From Bog-756 sp963734395 (GTDB lineage: Bacteria > Actinomycetota > Acidimicrobiia > Acidimicrobiales > RAAP-2), in the NCBI GenBank assembly GCA_963734395.1, contig CAVTGY010000007.1, positions 682,001 to 746,000 of the forward strand: 64,000 nucleotides of DNA, read 5' to 3'. A program made the position numbers and the translations under genes. Shown piece after piece: positions 1-8,110 of the stretch; position 1 is the first letter of the stretch, and every line of letters begins with the position of its first letter. The notes below the pieces were generated by a model. That model ran no database searches. It worked only from the letters and a program-made list of their open reading frames with translations, and was not told the origin of the DNA.

Positions 1-30
1 ACCGCTGACTAGAGGACACGAGGAAGCGAC

Positions 31-1314
31 GTGGCGAAGTTCGGAGACGGTGGCGATCTGGTGAAGTGCAGCTTCTGCGGGAAGTCGCAGAAGCAGGTCA
101 AGAAATTGATTGCCGGACCTGGTGTCTACATCTGCGACGAATGCATCGAACTGTGCAACGACATCATTGCCGAGGAGCTGGCGGACACCACCGAGCTCTC
201 CTTCGAGGAGCTGCCTAAGCCCAAGGAGATCTACGAGTTCCTGAACGACTACGTGATCGGACAGGAGTACGCCAAGAAGATTCTGTCGGTGGCGGTCTAC
301 AACCACTACAAACGGGTCCAGGCCGGGAGCAACGGTACCCACGACAATGACGTCGAGTTGGCCAAGTCGAACATCTTGCTGCTGGGTCCCACCGGGTGCG
401 GAAAGACCCTGTTGGCCCAGACGTTGGCCCGCATGCTCAACGTACCGTTTGCCATCGCCGATGCCACCGCCCTCACCGAGGCGGGCTACGTGGGCGAGGA
501 CGTCGAGAACATCCTCCTAAAGCTCATCCAGGCCGCCGACTACGACGTCAAGCGGGCCGAGACCGGCATCATCTACATCGACGAGATCGACAAGATCGCC
601 CGCAAGTCGGAGAACCCGTCGATCACCCGCGACGTGTCCGGCGAAGGGGTCCAGCAGGCTCTCCTCAAGATCCTCGAAGGCACCACCGCCTCGGTGCCGC
701 CCCAGGGGGGCCGGAAGCATCCCCATCAAGAGTTCATCCAGATTGACACCACGAACATCCTCTTCATCTGCGGGGGTGCCTTTGCCGGTGTCGACTCCAT
801 CATCGAGAATCGGATAGGGCGCAAAGGCATGGGTTTCCGTGCCGAGGTACGCAAGGCTTCCGAACGGGACGACTCCGAGCTGTTGCGGGATGTGCTTCCC
901 GAGGATCTGATGAAGTTCGGATTGATCCCCGAGTTCATCGGCCGACTCCCGGTCGTCGGTGCGGTGTCCCACCTGTACAAGGATGCGCTGATCCGGATCC
1001 TGATCGAACCGAAGAACGCCCTTACCCGCCAGTACCAACGGACGTTCGAACTCGATCACATCGAGCTCGAGCTGACCGACGATGCCCTCGAAGCCGTCGC
1101 CGAGCAGGCGCTCTTGCGGGGCACCGGGGCCCGGGGACTGCGCGCCATTCTCGAAGAGGTCTTGCTCGAAGTGATGTACGACCTGCCGAGCCGGACCGAC
1201 ATCTCCAAGTGCGTGGTGGATCGCTCGGTGGTGCTCGACAAGGTGCACCCCACCCTGGTGCCGCTCAACAGCCCTCCGGCCAAGTCGTCCCGGAGCCGCC
1301 GGGCCGCTTCCTGA
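31..1314 (+). CDS. clpX: ATP-dependent Clp protease ATP-binding subunit ClpX
   Basis: ClpX is the AAA+ unfoldase that recognises tagged substrates and threads them into the ClpP peptidase in the cytoplasm. The 427-aa product has the usual length. An N-terminal zinc-binding domain shows C13-x2-C16 and C35-x2-C38. The AAA+ module has Walker A GPTGCGKT at 119-126, the pore-loop motif GYVGED near 152, Walker B IIYIDEID near 180 and the sensor-2 stretch RGTGARGLR in the small domain. The start is GTG at 31, after a purine-rich GAGGAAG. Only 30 bases precede the gene, so clpP, its usual upstream partner, would lie outside the window if present. folC follows 28 bp downstream. Confidence 0.97.
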   Translation: MAKFGDGGDLVKCSFCGKSQKQVKKLIAGPGVYICDECIELCNDIIAEELADTTELSFEELPKPKEIYEFLNDYVIGQEYAKKILSVAVYNHYKRVQAGSNGTHDNDVELAKSNILLLGPTGCGKTLLAQTLARMLNVPFAIADATALTEAGYVGEDVENILLKLIQAADYDVKRAETGIIYIDEIDKIARKSENPSITRDVSGEGVQQALLKILEGTTASVPPQGGRKHPHQEFIQIDTTNILFICGGAFAGVDSIIENRIGRKGMGFRAEVRKASERDDSELLRDVLPEDLMKFGLIPEFIGRLPVVGAVSHLYKDALIRILIEPKNALTRQYQRTFELDHIELELTDDALEAVAEQALLRGTGARGLRAILEEVLLEVMYDLPSRTDISKCVVDRSVVLDKVHPTLVPLNSPPAKSSRSRRAAS

Positions 1315-1342
1315 GGTTCCCGACGCCGATCCCATCGCGGCC

Positions 1343-2668
1343 GTGTCGGTGAACTTCGACGATCTCCCCCAGGCCCTGGCCTGGCTGGACGCGCACACCG
1401 ACTTCGAGTTGGCCATGCCCACCCGGAGGTCACTTCCGAGGCTGGATCGCATGCGCGCCCTGACCACGCTTCTGGGAGATCCGCAGAGCGCCTATCCCGC
1501 TCTGCACATCACCGGGACCAACGGCAAGGGATCCACAGCGGCCATTGCCACCGCCCTGCTCGGTGCCCAGGGCTTGACCGTCGGCACCTATACCAGCCCC
1601 AACTTGAGCCGTGTCAACGAGCGCATCGCCCGCAACGGCGAGCCCATCGGCGACACCGACTTCGTCGAAGTTCTCGAGTCACTGGCCCGCCTCGAGCCGA
1701 TGATGGAGGAGCTCCCAACACGATTCGAGCTGCTTACCGCGGCCGCCCTGGCCTGGTTCGCCGACGAGGCCGTCGATGTGGCGGTGGTCGAAGTCGGACT
1801 GGGTGGACGGTGGGATTGCACCAATGTGGTGGATGGGGACGTGGCGGTCCTCACCAACATCAGTTTCGACCACACCGAAGTGCTCGGTCCGACCCTCGAG
1901 GACATCGGCCGGGACAAGTCGGGAATCTTCAAGGAGGGGAGCCGGGTGGTGATCGGCGAATCGGACCCCACCTTGGTCGATCTCCTGCGGCGGGCCGCGG
2001 TCGACGCCGGGGCCTCGGCCGTTTGGGCTCGAGGCAAGGACTTCGGCTGCACCGCCAACAGGACCGCAGTGGGCGGCCGGCTGATCGATGCCTACACGCC
2101 GGCCGGCAGCTATGGGGAGTTGCTGGTGCCGCTGCACGGCGCCCATCAGGGGGAGAACGCCTCCTGCGCGATGGCCGCGGTGGAGGCGTTCTTTGGGGCT
2201 CCGTTGAGCGAGGCCGTGGTCGAAGACGCGCTGGCCGGCGTGCGCGTGCCTGGGCGCCTCGAGCTGGTCGGCCGACACCCCCTGGTGGTGGTGGATGGCG
2301 CCCACAACGTTGCCGGCATGATCGCGCTGGCCCGTGCGCTGGTGGAGGAGTTCACCGTGGCCGGCGAGGCGCAGGCGGTTGTCGGGATGCTCACCGGCAG
2401 GGACCCCTCGTCGATGCTCGAGGCCTTGCTGACTGCGGGCATTCGGACGGTGGTGGCCTGCGCGCCCGACTCCCCCCGGGCACTGCCGAGCGAGGCAGTG
2501 GCCGACGCGGCCGCAGCTCTGGGTATGCGGGTGACGACAGCCGGATCGCCCGGCGCCGCGGTGGAGCTGGCCTTGGGGCGCGCCGGACCCGATGATCTGG
2601 TCGTGGTGTGCGGGTCCCTTTACGTGGTCGCTGACGCCCGAGCGCTGTTGGGCTCCGAAAAACGCTGA
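1343..2668 (+). CDS. folC: Bifunctional folylpolyglutamate synthase / dihydrofolate synthase
   Basis: FolC adds glutamate to dihydropteroate and to tetrahydrofolates (folate biosynthesis and retention; cytoplasmic Mur-ligase-family enzyme). The 441-aa protein carries the Mur-ligase P-loop TGTNGKGS at 57-64, a GLGGRWDCTN stretch near 152 and the NISFDH motif near 172. The C-terminal ligase domain contains VVVDGAHN near 315, characteristic of FolC. The GTG at 1343 lies 28 bp after the clpX stop without a strong Shine-Dalgarno, so co-transcription with clpX is likely but the exact start is moderately certain. Length fits the family (about 420-450 aa). Whether it does both reactions cannot be read from the sequence. 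Confidence 0.93.
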   Translation: MSVNFDDLPQALAWLDAHTDFELAMPTRRSLPRLDRMRALTTLLGDPQSAYPALHITGTNGKGSTAAIATALLGAQGLTVGTYTSPNLSRVNERIARNGEPIGDTDFVEVLESLARLEPMMEELPTRFELLTAAALAWFADEAVDVAVVEVGLGGRWDCTNVVDGDVAVLTNISFDHTEVLGPTLEDIGRDKSGIFKEGSRVVIGESDPTLVDLLRRAAVDAGASAVWARGKDFGCTANRTAVGGRLIDAYTPAGSYGELLVPLHGAHQGENASCAMAAVEAFFGAPLSEAVVEDALAGVRVPGRLELVGRHPLVVVDGAHNVAGMIALARALVEEFTVAGEAQAVVGMLTGRDPSSMLEALLTAGIRTVVACAPDSPRALPSEAVADAAAALGMRVTTAGSPGAAVELALGRAGPDDLVVVCGSLYVVADARALLGSEKR

Positions 2669-2694
2669 TCGACCTACGCCACCACCTGGTCGGC

Positions 2695-2700
2695 TAGCCT
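2695..2700 (+). promoter_or_regulatory. Putative -10 box of leaderless ndk transcript
   Basis: TAGCCT lies 9 nt before the GTG start of ndk at 2710, which would put the transcription start at or within a few bases of the start codon. No Shine-Dalgarno is visible. This is one of sixteen similarly placed hexamers in the window. Confidence 0.4.
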
Positions 2701-2709
2701 GCTCCGCTC

Positions 2710-3120
2710 GTGGGACGCACCTTGGTCATCTGCAAACCGGACGCTGTCGAACGGGGGTTGGTCGGCGAGGTCATCAACAGGATCGAGCGCAAGGGTCTCC
2801 GTTTGGTGGCCGCCGAGCTCCGCACCATCTCGGTGGAAACGGCCGGTGCTCACTACGCCGAGCACGAGGGCAAGCCATTCTTCGACGGCTTGGTGATCTT
2901 CATCACCCGCTCGCCGGCGATGCTGATGGTGGTCGAGGGCCCCGACGACGCCTATCGGGTGGTGCGCACGCTGATGGGGGCCACCAATCCATCGGACGCC
3001 GCCCCCGGGACCATCCGAGGCGATCTCGCCCTCGAGATGAGCGAGAACATCATCCACGGTTCGGACTCCCCCGAGTCAGCCGCCCGGGAGATCGAGCTCT
3101 TCTTCCCCGGCCTGGGTTGA
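2710..3120 (+). CDS. ndk: Nucleoside diphosphate kinase
   Basis: Ndk transfers the gamma phosphate between nucleoside triphosphates and diphosphates through a phosphohistidine, balancing NTP and dNTP pools. The 136-aa product matches the usual 130-150 aa. It begins with the conserved RTLVICKPDAVERGLVGE and carries the active-site segment NIIHGSDS with the catalytic His at 116. The GTG start has a TANNNT box 9 nt upstream and no obvious ribosome binding site, suggesting a leaderless mRNA. The ndk-mreBCD order is shared with many actinobacteria. A stem-loop follows the stop codon immediately. Confidence 0.97.
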   Translation: MGRTLVICKPDAVERGLVGEVINRIERKGLRLVAAELRTISVETAGAHYAEHEGKPFFDGLVIFITRSPAMLMVVEGPDDAYRVVRTLMGATNPSDAAPGTIRGDLALEMSENIIHGSDSPESAAREIELFFPGLG

Positions 3121-3121
3121 G

Positions 3122-3142
3122 ATCGGGCCCACCCGGCCCGAT
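3122..3142 (+). terminator. Stem-loop after ndk, possible terminator
   Basis: ATCGGGCC (3122-3129) and GGCCCGAT (3135-3142) form a perfect 8-bp GC-rich stem around a 5-nt loop, starting 2 nt after the ndk stop codon. There is no T-run, so it would be a weak intrinsic terminator or a 3'-end stabiliser separating ndk from mreB. Confidence 0.45.
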
Positions 3143-3317
3143 TGCCCGATCCGCCTTCCGGGGGCTCACCCGGAGGTTGCCTTGTGCCCACCGGCCAATT
3201 CCCGTAGCGTGAGGGGCAGATGCCGCCGGCGATCAAGCCCGAATGCAGCGGAGCCCGCGTGCGGTCACACCTACTCGTGAGCTCCCGAACGACCATCGAC
3301 AGAGGAGTGCATCCTTG

Positions 3318-4349
3318 ATGCGCGACAACAGTTTCTCACTTCTCGGCCGCGACATGGCGGTCGACCTCGGAACCGCCAACACCTTGGTGTACGTGCGCGG
3401 CCGTGGCATCGTGCTCAACGAGCCTTCGGTGGTCGCCGTCAACGTCAAGGATGGACGGCCGCTGGCCGTGGGGGCGGAAGCCAAACGGATGATCGGCCGT
3501 ACGCCCAGCCACATCCAGGCCATACGGCCCCTCAAGGACGGCGTCATTGCCGACTTCGAGATCTGCGAGAAGATGCTCCGCTACTTCATCCACCGGGTCC
3601 ATCAGCGCCGATTCGCCAAGCCGCGGATGGTGATCTGTGTTCCGTCGGGGATTACCGGCGTCGAGCAGCGGGCGGTGATGGAGGCCGCCGAGTATGCCGG
3701 GGCGCGCAAGGCCTTCATCATCGAAGAGCCGATGGCGGCAGCGATCGGCGCGGGGCTCCCCGTCCACGAGCCGACCGGAAACATGGTCGTCGACATCGGA
3801 GGAGGGACCACCGAGGTAGCGGTCATCTCCCTGGGCGGGATCGTCACCAGCCAATCGATCCGCATCGGTGGTGACGAGCTCGACGAAGCCATCGTGTCCT
3901 TCGTGAAGAAGGAGTACAGCCTGGCGCTGGGCGAGCGCACCGCCGAGGAGATCAAGATCGCGCTGGGGTCGGCCTACGAGCTCGAAGAGGAGCTCCACGC
4001 CGAGATCCGCGGCCGCGATCTGGTCACCGGGCTGCCCAAGACGGTGGTCATCTCTACCCAGGAGATCCGCAAGGCCATCGATGAGCCGGTGTCGGCCATC
4101 GTGGACGCGGTCAAGGTGACCCTCGACCGGACCCCGCCAGAGCTGGCTGCTGACATCATGGAGCAGGGCATCGTCCTCACCGGCGGAGGCGCCCTCCTCC
4201 ACGGTCTCGACAGCCGTCTCACCCAGGAGACCGGCATGCCCATCGTGGTCGCCCGCGATCCCCTCAACTGCGTCGCCATAGGCAGCGGGCAGTGCCTCGA
4301 GGAGTTCGAGGCGCTCAAGCAGGTCCTGATTACCTCATCGGCGCGCTGA
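3318..4349 (+). CDS. mreB: Rod shape-determining protein MreB
   Basis: MreB is the bacterial actin that polymerises under the membrane and guides lateral-wall synthesis. The product shows the actin-fold phosphate-1 motif AVDLGTANTLVY near the N-terminus, phosphate-2 NMVVDIGGGTTEVAVISLGG, and the adenosine motif GIVLTGGGALLHGLD. An in-frame ATG exists at 3243, but the ATG at 3318 is preferred: it has AGAGGAG about 10 nt upstream and gives 343 aa starting MRDNSFSLLG, the usual MreB length. The gene opens the mreB-mreC-mreD-mrdA block; mreC begins 7 bp after its stop. Confidence 0.96.
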   Translation: MRDNSFSLLGRDMAVDLGTANTLVYVRGRGIVLNEPSVVAVNVKDGRPLAVGAEAKRMIGRTPSHIQAIRPLKDGVIADFEICEKMLRYFIHRVHQRRFAKPRMVICVPSGITGVEQRAVMEAAEYAGARKAFIIEEPMAAAIGAGLPVHEPTGNMVVDIGGGTTEVAVISLGGIVTSQSIRIGGDELDEAIVSFVKKEYSLALGERTAEEIKIALGSAYELEEELHAEIRGRDLVTGLPKTVVISTQEIRKAIDEPVSAIVDAVKVTLDRTPPELAADIMEQGIVLTGGGALLHGLDSRLTQETGMPIVVARDPLNCVAIGSGQCLEEFEALKQVLITSSAR

Positions 4350-4356
4350 ACGACCG

Positions 4357-5199
4357 ATGCCGAGGCGGTCCCGCCGCCCACGCACCACACTCCTCTTGCT
4401 GGTGCTGGCCTCGGTCACCATCATCACCCTCGACGCCCGCGGCGGATTCCACCGGATCACCTCGGGAGTGAAATCGGTCGCATCGGACGCGTTCGCTCCG
4501 GTGCGGTCGGGGGTCGACGACGTGATCGAGCCGATCGGGAGCTTTCTGGCCGGCTCCGTCCACTACGGGGCTGTTCGACAGCAGAACCAGAAGCTCCAAC
4601 AGGAGATCAACCAGCTCAAGATGCAACAGCTCTCCCAGGGGGATGCGGCGCAGGCGCTGACCGAGCTCAAGCAACTGAGTGCCTTCTTGAATTTGCCGTT
4701 CATCGGCAACCTGCAGACGGTTGACGCCGAGGTCACCGATTACGGGAGCAGCGACTTCGCCGCCACCATCGACATCAGCGTCGGTCGCGACCAAGGCGTG
4801 CAGTTGAACATGCCGGTGGTGGGGGCCGGTGGACTGGTCGGCCAGGTCGTTCAAGCCAACCACTCGACGTCCACGGTTCGGCTGATCACCGACGGCCAGT
4901 CGGCGGTCGGAGTCCGCTACGGCCCCGCACCCGGATCGCTGGCCATCCTGACCGGTCAGGGCGCGGGCAAGCCGCTTGCCGCCGACCTGGTGCCCACCAA
5001 CACCCCGCTGGCCAGTGGCGAGGTGTTCACCACCAGCGGGCTCCAGGGCGCGATCTACCCGGGGGGAATACCCGTGGCGGAAGTGGTCACCTCCAAAACC
5101 AAATCCAGCGCCTCCCAGGAATCGGTGACGCTGGAGCCCATCGCCGATCTGACCCATCTGCGTTACGTGTCGGTCCTGTTGTGGGGACCCTCTACATGA
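4357..5199 (+). CDS. mreC: Rod shape-determining protein MreC
   Basis: MreC is the periplasm-facing scaffold linking MreB filaments to the elongation penicillin-binding protein. The 280-aa protein has a basic N-terminus (MPRRSRRPRT) and one membrane segment near 10-27 (TLLLLVLASVTIITL). A coiled coil follows near 70-105 (QQNQKLQQEINQLKMQQL), then a beta-rich domain with the conserved GxGGLVGQV motif. It starts 7 bp after mreB and mreD follows 10 bp after its stop, so the three are one transcript. No abnormal features were seen. Confidence 0.93.
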   Translation: MPRRSRRPRTTLLLLVLASVTIITLDARGGFHRITSGVKSVASDAFAPVRSGVDDVIEPIGSFLAGSVHYGAVRQQNQKLQQEINQLKMQQLSQGDAAQALTELKQLSAFLNLPFIGNLQTVDAEVTDYGSSDFAATIDISVGRDQGVQLNMPVVGAGGLVGQVVQANHSTSTVRLITDGQSAVGVRYGPAPGSLAILTGQGAGKPLAADLVPTNTPLASGEVFTTSGLQGAIYPGGIPVAEVVTSKTKSSASQESVTLEPIADLTHLRYVSVLLWGPST

Positions 5200-5209
5200 G
5201 GGCGCCCGA

Positions 5210-5746
5210 ATGACCATGCGGGATGTGGCCAGGATCGGTTTGGTGGTCCTCGGGTTCGTCACCGTGCAGCAGACGCTGATGCTGGACATCCGGGTCGGTG
5301 GCGTCCATCCCGACATCATGATCCTTCTCCCCATCGTGGCCGGGATCGCCGGCGGTCCGGCACGAGGGGCGTCGATGGGATTCGGGGCGGGCCTGGTCGC
5401 CGACCTCTTCCTCCCCACCCCCTTCGGATTGTCGGCCCTGGTCGGAAGCGTGATCGGCTTCGCGGTGGGAGTGACCACCCTCGCCCTCGACCGGACCGCG
5501 GTGTGGTTGCCGCCGGTGGTGGCGCTGGGCGGCAGTGCCCTCTACGAGATCACCTATGCGGTGGTGGGGTCGGTCATCGGCCAGCCCCAGATGCTCCACG
5601 TGGACGTGTTGCGCATCGTCGTGGTGGTGTCACTGACCAATGCGGTGTTGGCCCTACCGGCGCTGCGCATGGTCACCTGGGCCCTTCCCGCGGCGTCGAT
5701 CGAGGGAGTGCCCACCTCCACGGTCTCCTCGGGAGCGGGGCGGTGA
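5210..5746 (+). CDS. mreD: Rod shape-determining protein MreD
   Basis: A 178-aa, strongly hydrophobic protein with about five membrane-spanning segments, including VLGFVTVQQTLMLDIRV, IMILLPIVAGIAGGP and the GFGAGLVADLFLPTPFGLSALVG region. The glycine-rich GxxxGLxxDLFxPTPFG pattern is characteristic of MreD, the integral membrane member of the rod complex. Position directly between mreC and the elongation PBP supports the call. Two in-frame ATGs lie at 5210 and 5216; the first is used. mrdA follows after 55 bp. Confidence 0.9.
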   Translation: MTMRDVARIGLVVLGFVTVQQTLMLDIRVGGVHPDIMILLPIVAGIAGGPARGASMGFGAGLVADLFLPTPFGLSALVGSVIGFAVGVTTLALDRTAVWLPPVVALGGSALYEITYAVVGSVIGQPQMLHVDVLRIVVVVSLTNAVLALPALRMVTWALPAASIEGVPTSTVSSGAGR

Positions 5747-5801
5747 GCGGGTCCGGAGGCCGCGTACCGACGGAGCGCGTCCGTTGGGATACTGAATCGC
5801 C

Positions 5802-8033
5802 ATGAGTCGAACCCTCCGCCATCCGTTCCGGGGTTCACACCGGTATCCGAAACCGCAAAAGGAGCGCAGCCCCAGACAGAGGAAGACCAAGCAGCCGAAG
5901 ATGCGCCAGAGCCGATTCTCGGTGGAGGCGATCATGGACGCGCCGGACACCACCGCGGCTCGACCCGCCCTCCGCCTGCGGATCACCGGTCTCGTCGTTG
6001 TCGGGCTGTTCGGCCTGCTCGCTTTGCGATTGTGGACCCTCGAGGTGCTCCAGGCGCCGGCGGCGGCCCAGGCGGTGGCGGCCAACCAGATCCGTGCGGT
6101 GCCGGTCGAGCCGACCCGCGGCCTGATCCTCGACCGTTACGCGAACCCGCTGGTCACCAACCAGGTCATCGAGCAGATCACGCTTTCCCGGCTGGCCGCC
6201 GTCCAGCACCCGGCGGTGGTCGGACGCCTGGGGGCGCTCATCGGCGAAACCACCGCACAGGTCAATGCGACCATTGCCGATCCTCGATTCAGCCCGTACC
6301 GGCCGGTCCCGGTGATGAGCAACGCCCCTTTGGCTGACATCCTCTACATCAAGGAACACCAGTCGGACTTCCCCGGAGTCACCTCGGTGGCCACCACCCA
6401 GCGCAGTTATCCCCAGTTGGAGCTGCCCGGTCCCGCGCAGATGGGGTATCCGGCGTCCCAGGTTCTCGGCTACGTCGGCACCATCAACAGCACCGAGCTG
6501 GCTTCGCGGGCGTCGCAGGGATACCAGGCCGGGGACCCGTTCGGCCAGTCCGGCCTCGAGTACCAGTACGAGTCCGAACTCCGAGGAATCCCCGGCCAAC
6601 AGCAGCTGGAGGTGAATCCCAGCGGTGAGGTCGTCGGGACGCTCAAGACCACGCCCGCCGTTCCCGGTGACAACGTGGTCACCAACATCGACACCAACCT
6701 GCAACAGGTGGCCGACAACGCGCTGGCCACCCAGGCGATCAACCTGCGCCAGCACATCGATCCGCAATGCAACAACAACAGCGGCTGTTATCCGGCCGCC
6801 ACCAGCGGTGCGGTGGTGGTGATGAGCCCGCAGACCGGGGCGGTCTACGCAATGTCCTCCTATCCGAGTTACAACCCTTCGGTATGGGTTGGCGGAATTT
6901 CGACCGCCGAGTACGCCTCGCTGTCGGATCCTGCCAACAACGAGCCGTTGATCAACCGGGCGATCGACGGGCTCTACACCCCCGGCTCGACGTTCAAGCT
7001 CAACACGGCCACCGCCGCACTCAACCTCGGGCTGATCAATCCCAACTCGGTGTACGACGACACCGGCGTGTTCATGTTCCCGGGGTGCACCTCGGCCACA
7101 GGTTCATGCACCCCCCTCCACAACAGTGAGGGAGAGGGTGGCTTCGGGGATCTCACGGTGTCCAAGGCCCTCACCGTGTCGAGCGACGATTTCTTTTACA
7201 ACCTGGGGGCGATGTTCTGGGACAACAGGTCCAATCCGGCCTACGGCGACACTCCCATCCAGACCCAGGCGGCGGCGTACGGGCTGGGCGAGCCCACCGG
7301 CATCGATCTGCCCGGCGAGTCGAACCAGGCGAGGGTGGACAGCCTGGCCGAGGACCTCAAACTGCACGCCGAGAGCCCCATCGGCTTTCCCAACACCGTG
7401 TGGAACACCGGGGACAACGTGGAGATGGCGTTCGGCCAGGGCGCGACCGTCATCACCCCGATCGAACAGGCGGTGGCCTACGCCACGTTCGCCAACGGCG
7501 GTACCCGGTACGCCCCCCAGGTGGCCGCGGCCATCGTCTCCCCGTCGGGCAAGGTGGTCAAGCGGTTCACCCCCCAGGTCACTGGACACGTCAACCTGCC
7601 GCCCACCACCTACCAGGCCCTGCTCACCGGATTCGAGGGTGCGGTCAACAGCCGGGACGGCACCGCCTACGGGGTTCCCGGCCTCGGCACCTTCCCCGGC
7701 GGGGTGGCCGGGAAGACCGGGACCGCCGACAGCGAGCCCGGAAAGGAGCCCACCGCCTGGTTCGTGGGGTTCGGGCCCACCGCCGACCCTCAGTACGTGG
7801 TGGTGTGTGTGATCGACCAGGCCGGCTTCGGTGCCACCGCGGCGGCGCCGGTGGTGGGTCAGATCTTCAACTACCTGGCCGCCCATCCGATCACCGCCCC
7901 GGGGATCCCGCCCACCCCCAGCCTGGTGCAACAGACCGGGCCGATCGCCCTGCCTGCCACGTCGACCCCCGGTGCACCCCAGACCGGCACCGCCGGTGCC
8001 ACCACGACCACCACCGTCCCGTCCGCAGGGTGA
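5802..8033 (+). CDS. mrdA: Penicillin-binding protein 2 (elongasome D,D-transpeptidase)
   Basis: This class B PBP cross-links peptidoglycan during elongation. The 743-aa product has a basic cytoplasmic N-terminus of about 60 aa, one membrane anchor (ITGLVVVGLFGLLALRLW) and a pedestal domain with TRGLILDRYANPLVTN. The transpeptidase domain has SxxK as STFK near 395, SxD as SSDD as in PBP2 proteins, and KTG as GKTGTAD near 637. The C-terminus is a Pro/Thr-rich tail ending in TTTTTVPSAG. A GATACT hexamer 8 nt upstream supports the ATG at 5802, with translation of the long basic tail. rodA, the usual glycosyltransferase partner, is not adjacent and not found in the window. Confidence 0.95.
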   Translation: MSRTLRHPFRGSHRYPKPQKERSPRQRKTKQPKMRQSRFSVEAIMDAPDTTAARPALRLRITGLVVVGLFGLLALRLWTLEVLQAPAAAQAVAANQIRAVPVEPTRGLILDRYANPLVTNQVIEQITLSRLAAVQHPAVVGRLGALIGETTAQVNATIADPRFSPYRPVPVMSNAPLADILYIKEHQSDFPGVTSVATTQRSYPQLELPGPAQMGYPASQVLGYVGTINSTELASRASQGYQAGDPFGQSGLEYQYESELRGIPGQQQLEVNPSGEVVGTLKTTPAVPGDNVVTNIDTNLQQVADNALATQAINLRQHIDPQCNNNSGCYPAATSGAVVVMSPQTGAVYAMSSYPSYNPSVWVGGISTAEYASLSDPANNEPLINRAIDGLYTPGSTFKLNTATAALNLGLINPNSVYDDTGVFMFPGCTSATGSCTPLHNSEGEGGFGDLTVSKALTVSSDDFFYNLGAMFWDNRSNPAYGDTPIQTQAAAYGLGEPTGIDLPGESNQARVDSLAEDLKLHAESPIGFPNTVWNTGDNVEMAFGQGATVITPIEQAVAYATFANGGTRYAPQVAAAIVSPSGKVVKRFTPQVTGHVNLPPTTYQALLTGFEGAVNSRDGTAYGVPGLGTFPGGVAGKTGTADSEPGKEPTAWFVGFGPTADPQYVVVCVIDQAGFGATAAAPVVGQIFNYLAAHPITAPGIPPTPSLVQQTGPIALPATSTPGAPQTGTAGATTTTTVPSAG

Positions 8034-8110
8034 TCGGGGCGGAGGGAGCGGACGAGTCCCTTCTCGGACCGACTGACCCCGCGGACGGGTGTCCTAGGCT
8101 GTCGGGGGAG